From: an uncultured Elusimicrobia bacterium
GTDB taxonomy: Bacteria; Elusimicrobiota; Elusimicrobia; Elusimicrobiales; UBA9959
Direction: 5' to 3'
NCBI GenBank assembly: GCA_903879915.1
Contig: CAIRNJ010000052.1
Span: 1-43,622, forward strand
DNA: 43,622 nucleotides
Shown: positions 32,998 to 39,825 of the stretch, piece after piece
Layout of the letters: every line of letters begins with the position of its first letter
Numbering within the stretch: the stretch's first letter is position 1
Notes under the pieces: model-generated
What the model was told of the DNA's origin: nothing
Seen by the model: only the letters and a program-made list of their open reading frames with translations
Database searches by the model: none
Position numbers and translations under genes: made by a program

Positions 32998-34107
32998 ATG
33001 AATAATTATACTACAGTCGTTGGGCTGGATGTCCACAAAGAAAGTATTGTTGCGGCGGTGCTGCCCTACGGGCATAAAGATGTGGTTGAGCAGGTAAGCA
33101 TTGCGAACAATCCCAAGGCGATTGAAAAACTTATCAATCGCCTGACAAGGCAGGGCCCGACAGAATTTGTATATGAAGCTGGACCCTGCGGATACCAGAT
33201 ACAGCGGCAAATTGCAGGATTGGGGTACCGCTGTGCGGTAATCGCACCATCGCTGACGCCGGTGCGGCCTGGCGACCGTGTAAAAACGGATAAGCGCGAT
33301 GCGGTAAATCTGGCACGATTTTATCGGTCCGGTGATTTAACGGAGATCCATATCCCGACGTGCGAAGAAGAAGCTGCCAGGGACCTGCCGCGTGCCAGAG
33401 AGGATGTTCTTAAAGATAGATTGCGAGCCCGGCACCGGTTGTCTAAGTTTTTGTTGCGGCAGGGGCGAGTATTTCAGGAAACAAAATCCTGGGGCACGGC
33501 TTATAAGGCATGGCTAAGAACCCAGAAGTTTGAATGGCCTGCACTGCAACAGACTTTTGAAGCCAATATGAGGGCGCATGAGGAAGCGGAAGCCCGCCTT
33601 GAGCTGTTGGAACAGCAGACATATGAGCTGGCTCAGCAGCCAGCGTATCAAATGGCGGTAAATTATTTGCGTACGCTCAAAGGCATCGACACCTTAGGGG
33701 CGCTGACATTGGTGGTTGAAGCGCAGGATTTTCGGCGTTTCAGTAAGGCCAGCGAGTTTATGAGTTTCACGGGATTGGTAGGTTCAGAGAACAGTTCTGG
33801 CGAGAAGGTGCAGCGCGGTAGCATTACAAAGGCCGGCAACGCGCACATCCGGCGTGTTTTGGTGGAGGCGGCCTGGTCGCAGCGTTATCCTAATGTGATG
33901 AGCTTGCAACTGGCTGAACGGCGCAAGGGCTGCCCACCTGAAGTTCTCAAGATAGCGAAGAAGGCACAGGCACGGCTGCACAGAAAGTTCCTGCGAATGA
34001 CTAGCAGGAACAAACTGCACCAGGTAACGGTAGTTGCGGTGGCGCGGGAACTGGCCGGCTTTGTGTGGTCCATCGGTCAGCATATTCCTGCTGCGGTGGC
34101 GGCCTAA
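32998..34107 (+). CDS. IS110-family DEDD transposase (recombinase)
   Basis: A 369-aa RNA-guided recombinase of the IS110 family. The RuvC-like N-terminal domain carries Asp11 (VGLDVHKE), Glu60 (VYEAG), Asp98 and Asp101 (KTDKRDA). A coiled coil follows (about 185-215), then the Tnp domain with the predicted catalytic Ser275 in RGSITKAGNAHIRRVL. All residues are present and the frame is intact, so it may be active. The ATG has GGAGG about 9 nt upstream. Codon and base use are less GC-rich than the flanking genes, as expected for a mobile gene. Confidence 0.95.
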   Translation: MNNYTTVVGLDVHKESIVAAVLPYGHKDVVEQVSIANNPKAIEKLINRLTRQGPTEFVYEAGPCGYQIQRQIAGLGYRCAVIAPSLTPVRPGDRVKTDKRDAVNLARFYRSGDLTEIHIPTCEEEAARDLPRAREDVLKDRLRARHRLSKFLLRQGRVFQETKSWGTAYKAWLRTQKFEWPALQQTFEANMRAHEEAEARLELLEQQTYELAQQPAYQMAVNYLRTLKGIDTLGALTLVVEAQDFRRFSKASEFMSFTGLVGSENSSGEKVQRGSITKAGNAHIRRVLVEAAWSQRYPNVMSLQLAERRKGCPPEVLKIAKKAQARLHRKFLRMTSRNKLHQVTVVAVARELAGFVWSIGQHIPAAVAA

Positions 34108-34389
34108 AAGCCGAAGCGTATATGAGGAGAGTCATGATCCCGGAGGCGAGGCAACGGCACGGAGAACCCTCGTCGTCCCCTTGTGCAATGGACAAGAGTA
34201 CGTCCATGACGCACGCGAATAGATTGAGGCAGCTCCCGACGAATCATAATCATGCGAGCTCTGTCCGCCTTCGGCGGATAATCCGCGAATATCAGGTTGA
34301 TTCACCGTCGAGAAACGCCTCGCTTTCGGGATCATGGCTTTCCAGGAATGGACCAGGAAGTAAAGCGGTGTAATTCGCAATGGGCTTGA
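34108..34389 (+). ncRNA. Candidate bridge/seek RNA region of the IS
   Basis: A 282-nt stretch between the transposase stop and the right inverted repeat without a credible gene. In IS1111-type elements the guide RNA is encoded downstream of the transposase, so this is where it should be. A perfect hairpin TCCGCC-TTC-GGCGGA lies at 34264-34278 and other GC-rich stems are likely. RNA boundaries and guide loops cannot be read without comparison to the target. Confidence 0.4.
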
Positions 34390-34406
34390 CTGGCTCATTC
34401 ATATCA

Positions 34407-34488
34407 GGGGACGCTGATGACGATATGATTATTTATCAACACAGAAAATGGATTGTTAAGAATAAGTCATATCGTCATCAGCGTCCCC
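34407..34488. repeat. REP-like palindrome with different inner sequence
   Basis: Arms 34407-34433 and 34461-34488 start GGGGACGCTGATGACGATAT and pair along their whole length apart from one extra C on the right arm. It shares only the GGGGACG boundary with the copies at 9507, 14023 and 31570. It touches the insertion sequence on the left, and its right arm encodes the last residues of the ABC-F protein. Confidence 0.88.
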
Positions 34489-36009
34489 CTCTAAACGCAA
34501 TTCGCCAGTGACCCCTATCCCTTTAAGGAAAGTAAGGTCGTGCGAGATCACGAGCAGCGCGCCCTCGAAACGGGCCAGGGCGGCTTCCAGGAATTCAAGG
34601 TTCACGATATCGAGATTATTGGTGGGCTCATCGAGGATAAGCAGCTGCGGCGGCGGGTCCGAGATAAGTATTTTGGCCAGCGAAGCCCGCAGCCGCTCGC
34701 CACCGCTTAAAGTGTCCACGCGCTGAAGGGCCTTGTCGCCCTGGAACAGGAACTGGGCCAGGAGGTTGCGCACCTCCGCCTCGGTCTTCCTGGAACCGCT
34801 CCTAACATTCTCCAGCACGCTGCGCCCGGCGTCGAGCAAGGTGGAGTTCTGGTCCACGAAGCCGTACGCCACGCCGCCCAGCTTCAACCCGCCGGAGATA
34901 CAGCCTTCCAGCTCCCTGAACCCGGTGAGCAGGTTGAGCAAAGTGGTCTTGCCCGAACCGTTGCGCCCCGCTATGGCTATGCGCGCAGGCCCGTGCATTT
35001 CGAAAGTCACGCTCTGCCCCCACAGATTCCGGTCCATTCCCGCGTACCTGAAGTTCAGGTCGCGGGCGGCGAACACCAGCTTGGAGGCGGGCAGGGCGGT
35101 CTCCGGGAACTCCGCATAGATGACGGGGTCCGTCTTCTGCCGCTCGAAGGCGCTGCGGGCAGAATCCACTTTCACCTGAATGTCCTCATCGGCGGCCGAG
35201 CGTATTTTGCTCATGGTCTTCTGCGCGCGCATTTTTTTTCCGCCGAGCAGGATCTTCGGCGCCCCGCCCTTTTCGGCGGCCTTCTGCCCGCGGCGCATCC
35301 GCTTTTCCTGGGCGCGCAGTTTGTCGGCCCTTTCGCCGGCCGCTTTGTCGCGCTCGCGGGCGGCCTGGGCCAGGTCTCCGGCCAGCCGGGCCCGCTCCCG
35401 GGCGCGCTCGCCTTCGTAAAAGGTCCAGTTCCCGCCGAAAACGGCCAGCCCCTGGTTGGACAGCTCCAGGATGGCGTCCGCTTCGTCCAGCAGCTCCCTG
35501 TCGTGCGAAATTATAAGCAGCCCGCGGCGCGTAAGGCGGACGAAAGCCAGCACGCTTTCCCGCGCCTGCCTGTCGAGATTATTGGTAGGCTCGTCCAGCA
35601 CTATAAAGTCGGCCCCCGACGCCAGCTGTTTAAGGAACCGCACCCTGGTCCACTCGCCGCCGCTCAGGGAGGCGCAGGAGGCCGCCGGGTTTATATCTTT
35701 CTGCAGGGCCGCCACCGTGCCGGCGTCGGCCGGGGCGATGCCGGCCCACAGCCCTGAAAGATATTCGTCCACAGTTATATCCGGCGGGGGCTCTATCTGG
35801 TCGAAATAGGCCACCTGGGAATCTTTTTTTATCCGGCCGGCCGCGGGAGAAAGCTTGCCTTGCGCCAGCCGCGCCAGCGTGGATTTGCCGATGCCGTTAG
35901 GGCCGATGAGGCCATACTTCCGGCCCGACTCCAGCGAAAGGCTCAGGCCTTTGAAAACCGCGCTGCCGTTCGGCCATTCGAAATCCACGGAGTTGAAGAT
36001 TATCGACAT
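34456..36009 (-). CDS. ABC-F family ATPase (ribosome-associated)
   Basis: A 517-aa soluble protein with two ATP-binding cassettes. The first has GPNGIGKS, SLSGGEWTR and FIVLDEPTNNLD; the second has GRNGSGKTT, TLSGGERLR and LLILDEPTNNLD. They are joined by a charged helical linker (about 215-290). ABC-F proteins bind the ribosomal E site and relieve stalls or antibiotic block; which type this is cannot be told, although the linker is long enough for P-site contact. The final residues GDADDDMTYS and the stop are encoded by the REP-like palindrome at 34407-34488. There is no clear ribosome site at 36009. Confidence 0.92.
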   Translation of the reverse strand: MSIIFNSVDFEWPNGSAVFKGLSLSLESGRKYGLIGPNGIGKSTLARLAQGKLSPAAGRIKKDSQVAYFDQIEPPPDITVDEYLSGLWAGIAPADAGTVAALQKDINPAASCASLSGGEWTRVRFLKQLASGADFIVLDEPTNNLDRQARESVLAFVRLTRRGLLIISHDRELLDEADAILELSNQGLAVFGGNWTFYEGERARERARLAGDLAQAARERDKAAGERADKLRAQEKRMRRGQKAAEKGGAPKILLGGKKMRAQKTMSKIRSAADEDIQVKVDSARSAFERQKTDPVIYAEFPETALPASKLVFAARDLNFRYAGMDRNLWGQSVTFEMHGPARIAIAGRNGSGKTTLLNLLTGFRELEGCISGGLKLGGVAYGFVDQNSTLLDAGRSVLENVRSGSRKTEAEVRNLLAQFLFQGDKALQRVDTLSGGERLRASLAKILISDPPPQLLILDEPTNNLDIVNLEFLEAALARFEGALLVISHDLTFLKGIGVTGELRLEGDADDDMTYS

Positions 36010-36058
36010 AGGGGGTATCCAGGTAGCCTATACAATTTTTGCCGATTATTCAATAATT

Positions 36059-36192
36059 CGAAAGCAGCGCCAGAACCGCCTACACCTGGTACGCTTCCCC
36101 GGATGGCACCATACATTGCACCACCCCGCTTTAGCTCTTCACGAAATATTGTAGAATTGTCAATGAGAAATGCCGACGTAGCTCAGCGGTAG
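36059..36192 (+). pseudogene. 3' remnant of a related tyrosine integrase
   Basis: An open frame here ends ...APYIAPPRFSSSRNIVEL then SMRNADVAQR and TAG. The intact integrase at 41235-42329 ends ...APRIAPPLINAPINFVEL then the same SMRNADVAQR. The shared last ten residues come from the att repeat and tRNA, but APxIAPP and its spacing lie outside that repeat, so this is the tail of another copy. The 5' boundary is uncertain because the similarity fades before 36059. The rest of that gene and its element are gone. Confidence 0.6.
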
Positions 36193-36210
36193 AGCAACCG
36201 CCTTGTAAGC
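36149..36210 (+). repeat. Left att direct repeat of the integrative element
   Basis: 62 bp matching 42286-42347 with one difference (T at 36171 against C at 42308). It covers 23 bp of tRNA upstream sequence including TAGAAT and the first 39 bases of tRNA-Thr, to just past the anticodon. Crossover therefore lies within this block, most likely in the anticodon arm. Confidence 0.9.
36172..36210 (+). pseudogene. 5' fragment of tRNA-Thr(TGT)
   Basis: The first 39 bases of the tRNA-Thr at 42309 are repeated here exactly: acceptor 5' strand, D-arm and anticodon up to GC of the 3' anticodon strand. The sequence then departs (CCGCAGAAGC), so no tRNA can form. It is the half left behind when the element recombined into the gene. 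Confidence 0.9.
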
Positions 36211-36471
36211 CCGCAGAAGCATTCAGTTGGAGTGAGCCCGGCTCAGTTCCCCGTCGTAAACCCAAAACCTAATTTCGCCAGAGTAAGCCTGATTACGTTG
36301 GATTCAGTTGGCCGGATTGCACCAGGAATTGCACCACACTTGCCACCGTCAGAACTGGCCTAAATTACGGAGAGGGGGGACGGTCAGTGGTTAAGCCAGT
36401 AATGAGCGTACAGTAACCCCGAAACTTACGCAAGAGAATTCATCGCACCACCGTATACGGTAAAAAAACGC

Positions 36472-36843
36472 TCACTTGTTTAATGGAGTGCCTCCTGTTT
36501 TTGTAAATTTTATCACCGTGCCATGTACGCGGATTGTTTGCCGACACCAAAACGGGGGAAAAGCCCATGTCTCATGTTCCGCAACAGTATTAATAAGCGC
36601 ATCCCCCTTTTTTGACTCAACCGCCACGTCGATAGCCTCCCCTACTGAATAACTCGTGTCCAGGCTATCGCTTATAGGGATTACACACAAAAAATATCCA
36701 CGGCTACTCACACCCTTACCTGTCCCCAAGACTTCCATAGCGTCGGAAGAAAAGTTCATACTGGAAACCATTGGGGTCACATGTGTACAACCGGATAGCA
36801 ATAGGCAACAGATTATAAAACAATAACCTAAAATATTTTTCAC
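36472..36843 (-). CDS. Element-borne small lipoprotein, GTG start
   Basis: A 123-aa lipoprotein: the signal sequence ends in LLLSGC (Cys19). The mature part contains GKGVSSRGYFLCVIPISDS, then KKGDALINTV and a Cys-containing segment FPPFWCRQTIRVHG; two mature cysteines could pair. The DALIN segment and overall length resemble TRL-type small lipoproteins, but I do not claim the family. The start is a GTG at 36843 with AGGAGG 8 nt upstream. It lies in the AT-rich integrative element and is not needed for integration or replication, so it looks like a cargo gene acting at the host envelope. Confidence 0.68.
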   Translation of the reverse strand: MKNILGYCFIICCLLLSGCTHVTPMVSSMNFSSDAMEVLGTGKGVSSRGYFLCVIPISDSLDTSYSVGEAIDVAVESKKGDALINTVAEHETWAFPPFWCRQTIRVHGTVIKFTKTGGTPLNK

Positions 36844-36954
36844 TAATGAGCCCTCCTACACCGGAAACCTCTAATACGATATAATATAAAAAACCTATTA
36901 GGAAGGCACTCTCCTACAGCATAGTATTGGGCGAGTTTGGTTGCCACGAATGAA

Positions 36955-37086
36955 CTAAACTTTTTTCGCTTTTCCCATTATACGGGCAACATTTCCTGGC
37001 CCGATTGTTGTAAGGACAAGAAGGAGCCCTAGTAAAAGCCAGAAGCCCGAATCCAGTCGCACGTTTATGTCGCAATTAATCGGCAT
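36955..37086 (-). CDS. Possible 43-residue membrane peptide
   Basis: A short ORF starts inside the end of the RHH gene (ATG at 37086; overlap ATGCCGATTAA) and encodes 43 residues. One hydrophobic span, FWLLLGLLLVLTTIG (15-29), is followed by a basic tail GKAKKV, as in small single-span membrane proteins. There is no ribosome site of its own; translation would depend on coupling to the upstream gene. It could be a real accessory peptide or a chance ORF. Confidence 0.4.
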   Translation of the reverse strand: MPINCDINVRLDSGFWLLLGLLLVLTTIGPGNVARIMGKAKKV

Positions 37087-37300
37087 TTTTAAATATTCGG
37101 CAAGGGCTTATTAAACACCCCGGTGTTTCCGTGTTTGCCGCCTCCAAAATAACTTCCGGTTTTGCTTCCCGATTTTCCACAAATGAATTTGCCATTATTT
37201 CTATGGCTTTCATTTTGGGAATGTTCATTTTCTCCGACATTTCGGAAAGAATTTTATATACGCTTTCCGGAGCTTGAACTGCATACGTTTTTTTTCTCAT
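37076..37300 (-). CDS. Small ribbon-helix-helix-like regulator
   Basis: A 74-aa protein. The N-terminal half (KKTYAVQAPESVYKILSEM then SEKMNIPKMKAIEIMANSF) has the strand-helix-helix pattern of CopG/Arc DNA-binding proteins; the tail carries two cysteines. The ATG at 37300 has GGAGG 5-6 nt upstream; a longer ORF adds five residues. Two operator-like palindromes lie directly upstream (37313-37327 and 37344-37355), pointing to autoregulation. It may be an antitoxin or an element copy/lysogeny regulator; no toxin-like partner is evident apart from the small membrane ORF overlapping its end. Confidence 0.65.
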   Translation of the reverse strand: MRKKTYAVQAPESVYKILSEMSEKMNIPKMKAIEIMANSFVENREAKPEVILEAANTETPGCLISPCRIFKNAD

Positions 37301-37605
37301 AATCACCTCCGCCAAACATTATGTTTGTATATTAAATTACCAACAAACATTATGTCAATAAGGATTTTAAAAGGCTTACAACAACCCCACACAAATGCGG
37401 CCAAATCCATATTCATTAAATTACTTATTATTTTAAAACCCCAGTTTGCAGACAGGCCTCTCAATGGTCACAATTTAGTCGGTGGGCACAAGCACAAGCC
37501 CCATAATCCGGAACCAAGTAAAAAAATAGGTAGAATATATACCATTGGGGAAATATAAGATTAACAATCTTGGAGTTTGTGTCCCAAGAATCAGGAGGAG
37601 GGATA
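37301..37605. other. Divergent intergenic region inside the element
   Basis: It contains the operator-like palindromes at 37313-37355 near the minus-strand RHH gene and, at the other end, an AT-rich run with TAGAAT/TATATA (about 37531-37543), which may be the promoter of the lipoprotein gene at 37606. Nothing coding is seen. Confidence 0.5.
37313..37355 (-). promoter_or_regulatory. Twin operator-like palindromes before the RHH gene
   Basis: CAAACATTATGTTTG at 37313-37327 is a perfect 15-nt palindrome. CAAACATTATGT recurs at 37344-37355, 31 bp away, about three helical turns. The AT-rich spacer TATATTAAATTA between them could hold the promoter. The layout suits a dimeric autorepressor. Confidence 0.55.
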
Positions 37606-38061
37606 ATGAAAAAATTCTGGATAGGGGTTTTGTTCTTGGGATTGGTCGGTTGTGCTACAATGCCCGACGTGATGCTAAACACTCCATCTGGTAGACCAGA
37701 AGTAAGTATTCAGAATGCAACTAAAAAACAAGTGATGGATGCTATTATAAATCGGGAATTGTCTAAGTCCTGGGATTTGAAAAGCCAATCAGATTCACTT
37801 CTTGTGTTTTCTCACAAAGTTACGGGGTTTGCTGCGGCTTTAGCTTATGGGTCACAATATGACAGTACCCCAGAGCAGCGTGGGACATTTACTTTAGTTG
37901 ATTCGGGAAATGTAATTAGAGTTTTGCTTAAAGTTGAAATGGTAACAAATCCTGGCAGCGCGTATGAGCGCACTAGTGATGTGACACTTGGGAAAAATGC
38001 CGCACCGTTACAAACTACTTTAGAGGAAATAAAAGCTTCTTTAACACCTTTAAAAAAATAA
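37606..38061 (+). CDS. Element-borne lipoprotein, unknown function
   Basis: A 151-aa lipoprotein with signal sequence MKKFWIGVLFLGLVGC (Cys16). The mature protein begins with a segment PEVSIQNATKKQVMDAIINREL, then mixed strands (DSLLVFSHKV, GTFTLVDSGNVIRVLLKVEMV) and a final helix. I do not recognise the family; the layout resembles small outer-membrane lipoproteins with one alpha/beta domain. The ATG has GGAGG 8 nt upstream; an in-frame start at 37570 would bury the signal. Base use is far more AT-rich than host genes. It diverges from the minus-strand lipoprotein group and is a cargo candidate. Confidence 0.72.
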   Translation: MKKFWIGVLFLGLVGCATMPDVMLNTPSGRPEVSIQNATKKQVMDAIINRELSKSWDLKSQSDSLLVFSHKVTGFAAALAYGSQYDSTPEQRGTFTLVDSGNVIRVLLKVEMVTNPGSAYERTSDVTLGKNAAPLQTTLEEIKASLTPLKK

Positions 38062-38086
38062 CCCACGACAGCAATATACCCCCCAT

Positions 38087-38135
38087 GAGTCTGTCCGACA
38101 TAAGCCCAAGTTTTGGAGTTATGTCAGACAGGCTC
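38087..38135. repeat. Imperfect 17-bp inverted repeat
   Basis: GAGTCTGTCCGACATAA (38087-38103) and its near-complement (38119-38135) pair with two mismatches around a 15-base loop. No T-run follows, so it is not a typical terminator. It may be a small mobile palindrome or a protein-binding site. Confidence 0.6.
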
Positions 38136-38231
38136 CTAGGTCGCCGCGACCAGCGGTTTTATTGCCGGTGCTTTCTTTTGTCTTTGCCATTGAGGGCCGC
38201 CTTTTGAAGCCTTATTTGTTTTTGCAAATAA

Positions 38232-38261
38232 TTGGAGTTAATTGAGATAACAGGCTATAGA
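38232..38261 (+). promoter_or_regulatory. Possible promoter of the hypothetical gene at 38288
   Basis: TTGGAG, an 18-nt spacer and TATAGA, ending 26 nt before the ATG. Both hexamers match the sigma70 consensus at only four of six positions. Confidence 0.3.
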
Positions 38262-38287
38262 CTGGCAATGAATTACATCATAATCTT

Positions 38288-38989
38288 ATGACACTTGAAC
38301 CCAAAATACTGGCCTGTATTGATTGTCAATACCTCTCACAATTACGGCGCGGGGAAATGACCACAGCAGGCCCCTATAATGTCAATCCGGATGTGCGGAC
38401 ACAAATCCGGGACAACGCTTATAATTGGCGGGACAACAGCTTCTATTTTTATTGTAGACGTGGGGTATGGGTAGAGCGAACGAACGCCAGGAAAGCAGCG
38501 CGGCGCAAATTGCGAAGTGTAATAGTAGAGACCGACCAGGGGATCAAGCAACCCGCTTCCTGCGTTTTTAGTTTTTATACCCCGCGAATCAGTTTTCCGG
38601 ACATTATTACTTCCCCCAAAACGCCCACTCCATTAGCGTCCGGGGAAAAAATTAAATTGCGTTCTCAAAAAATCAGCTTTGACGACGAAACCGCAACAAT
38701 AACAATCGGGCAGTCCAAAATAAAATTACCCCCAAATAAATTTGAACATTGCTTTTGCCGCGTGATGTTTTCCAAAAAAGTCAACAAGGCCATTTCCTGG
38801 GAAACTGTATATGAGAAAGCAATAGGGAATGACGACGCCGTAATGGTTGGGCAAGCCATATCCGCCCAACAACAATGGCATCGAGTGTATGATATTGCCA
38901 AAGCAATTAATAACCGAATAAAAAAGGAAATGCACACCGATGACAAGTTGTTTACTTGCGGGGAAGATGCCATAGAAAGAAACTTTTAA
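38288..38989 (+). CDS. Element protein with possible C-terminal winged helix
   Basis: A 233-aa protein without signal or membrane spans. The last 100 residues (from ITIGQSKIKLPPNKFEHCF through ISWETVYEKAIG to IAKAINNRIKKEMH and LFTCGED) follow the order of a response-regulator-type winged helix: strand pair, helix, recognition helix, closing hairpin. The N-terminal half has CIDC near the start and no known fold. I cannot name a family. There is no ribosome site at 38288; an internal ATG at 38357 is preceded by GGGG and could be the true start. It precedes the replication genes and may regulate them. Confidence 0.6.
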   Translation: MTLEPKILACIDCQYLSQLRRGEMTTAGPYNVNPDVRTQIRDNAYNWRDNSFYFYCRRGVWVERTNARKAARRKLRSVIVETDQGIKQPASCVFSFYTPRISFPDIITSPKTPTPLASGEKIKLRSQKISFDDETATITIGQSKIKLPPNKFEHCFCRVMFSKKVNKAISWETVYEKAIGNDDAVMVGQAISAQQQWHRVYDIAKAINNRIKKEMHTDDKLFTCGEDAIERNF

Positions 38990-39032
38990 ATATTGACTCT
39001 ACTTGAGTCAACTAACGGTTTGTCATACTAAA

Positions 39033-39063
39033 GCCAGAGCAAAAACATGCTTTGGTTTTTTTA
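39033..39063 (+). terminator. Terminator before the replication genes
   Basis: Stem CCAGAGC/GCTTTGG (one G-T pair) with an eight-base loop followed by TTTTTTTA. It lies about 45 nt past the stop of the gene at 38989, so the replication module downstream has its own start site. Confidence 0.75.
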
Positions 39064-39114
39064 TTTTATGTGATGAGCAAAAAAGAATAGGTTGCGGTTA
39101 TAGAAAAGGAAATT

Positions 39115-39825
39115 ATGTCTAAACGCTTCACGGCAACAGATAAATGGGACCACCCGTGGTTCTCCCGGCTTTCAGATGCGGATAAGCTGTATTGGTTCTA
39201 CCTTTTGGATAAGTGCGACCATGCCGGGATATGGCGGGTCAACTGGCCCCTGGTAAAGTTTCATATTAAAGGGAAGATAAACCCGGATGCTTTCAAGGAT
39301 AGGGTTGTTGTGCTAAGTGCAGAGAAGTGGCACATCCCTGAATTCATCGCCTTCCAATACGGTGAGCTTAACCCTCAAAACAACGTCCACCGTTCTGTTA
39401 TCTCTATACTTGAGAAAGCAGGGGCTGCCCAGCCCCTACCTAGGTCCTTACAAGGACCTATGGATATGGATAAGGATAAAGTCGAAGATAAAGCTAAAAA
39501 TATTAAGAATAAGAGAACAGTAGCCCCTTTTACTTTGCCGGATTGGGTCCCCCCCGCTGCCTGGCAAGCCTACGTGGAAATGCGCACAAAAACCCGGAAG
39601 CCGATGACCGAGACGGCTATGGGTATAGCAATTAATAAATTATCTGATTTGAAGGAGCAAGGCTACGACCCGCAAAAGGTGTTAGAGCAGAGTATCTTCA
39701 ATTCCTGGCAGGGGCTTTTTCCTTTAAAAGACACCGGACAGCACAAGAGTGCGGCGGCCCCGATACCGGGGAAGTATGACCATGTAAGCATAAAAGCAGG
39801 AGGAAACAATAATGGAAAACGCTAA
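39115..39825 (+). CDS. Phage-type replication initiator (replisome organiser-like)
   Basis: A 236-aa protein. The N-terminal winged-helix region starts FTATDKWDHPWFSRLSDAD and continues LYWFYLLDKCDHAGIWRV, a pattern common in phage replication proteins that bind the origin. A charged hinge (MDMDKDKVEDKAKN) follows. The C-terminal domain (from about 140, PDWVPPAAWQAYVEMR to FNSWQGLFPL) resembles the DnaD/DnaT-like helicase-loading segment. AAAGGA lies 6 nt before the ATG. It overlaps the DnaC-like gene by 14 nt, the usual initiator-loader pair of temperate phages. This indicates that the element can replicate, or once could, using the host DnaB helicase. Confidence 0.82.
   Translation: MSKRFTATDKWDHPWFSRLSDADKLYWFYLLDKCDHAGIWRVNWPLVKFHIKGKINPDAFKDRVVVLSAEKWHIPEFIAFQYGELNPQNNVHRSVISILEKAGAAQPLPRSLQGPMDMDKDKVEDKAKNIKNKRTVAPFTLPDWVPPAAWQAYVEMRTKTRKPMTETAMGIAINKLSDLKEQGYDPQKVLEQSIFNSWQGLFPLKDTGQHKSAAAPIPGKYDHVSIKAGGNNNGKR

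Larger units (their letters stand above)
32905..34402 (+). mobile_element. IS110-family (IS1111-type) insertion sequence
   Basis: A 13-bp perfect inverted repeat, ATGAATGAGCCAG at 32905-32917 and its complement at 34390-34402, brackets a DEDD transposase gene. Subterminal inverted repeats are characteristic of the IS1111 branch of IS110. The non-coding part is short on the left (about 80 nt) and long on the right (about 280 nt). Exact ends cannot be fixed because IS110 elements usually make no target duplication; they lie a few bases outside the repeats. The right end abuts a REP-like palindrome at 34407. Confidence 0.85.
36010..36471. other. attL region: integrase remnant, tRNA fragment and arm-type repeats
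   Basis: No complete gene. In order it holds: the tail of a second integrase (about 36059-36192), a paired repeat ATGGCACCA/ATTGCACCA at 36103 and 36115, the 62-bp att repeat (36149-36210), two ATTCAGTTGG words at 36221 and 36302, and a pair of ATTGCACCA words at 36316 and 36328. The rest, to 36471, shows nothing further that I can identify. Confidence 0.65.

Noticed and set aside
34132-34398. Short ORFs in the right non-coding part of the insertion sequence
   Set aside because: They overlap on both strands, lack ribosome sites and fall where IS1111-type guide RNA is expected.
36172-36243. A second tRNA gene at the left end
   Set aside because: Only the 5' half matches tRNA-Thr; the following bases cannot close the anticodon, T or acceptor stems.
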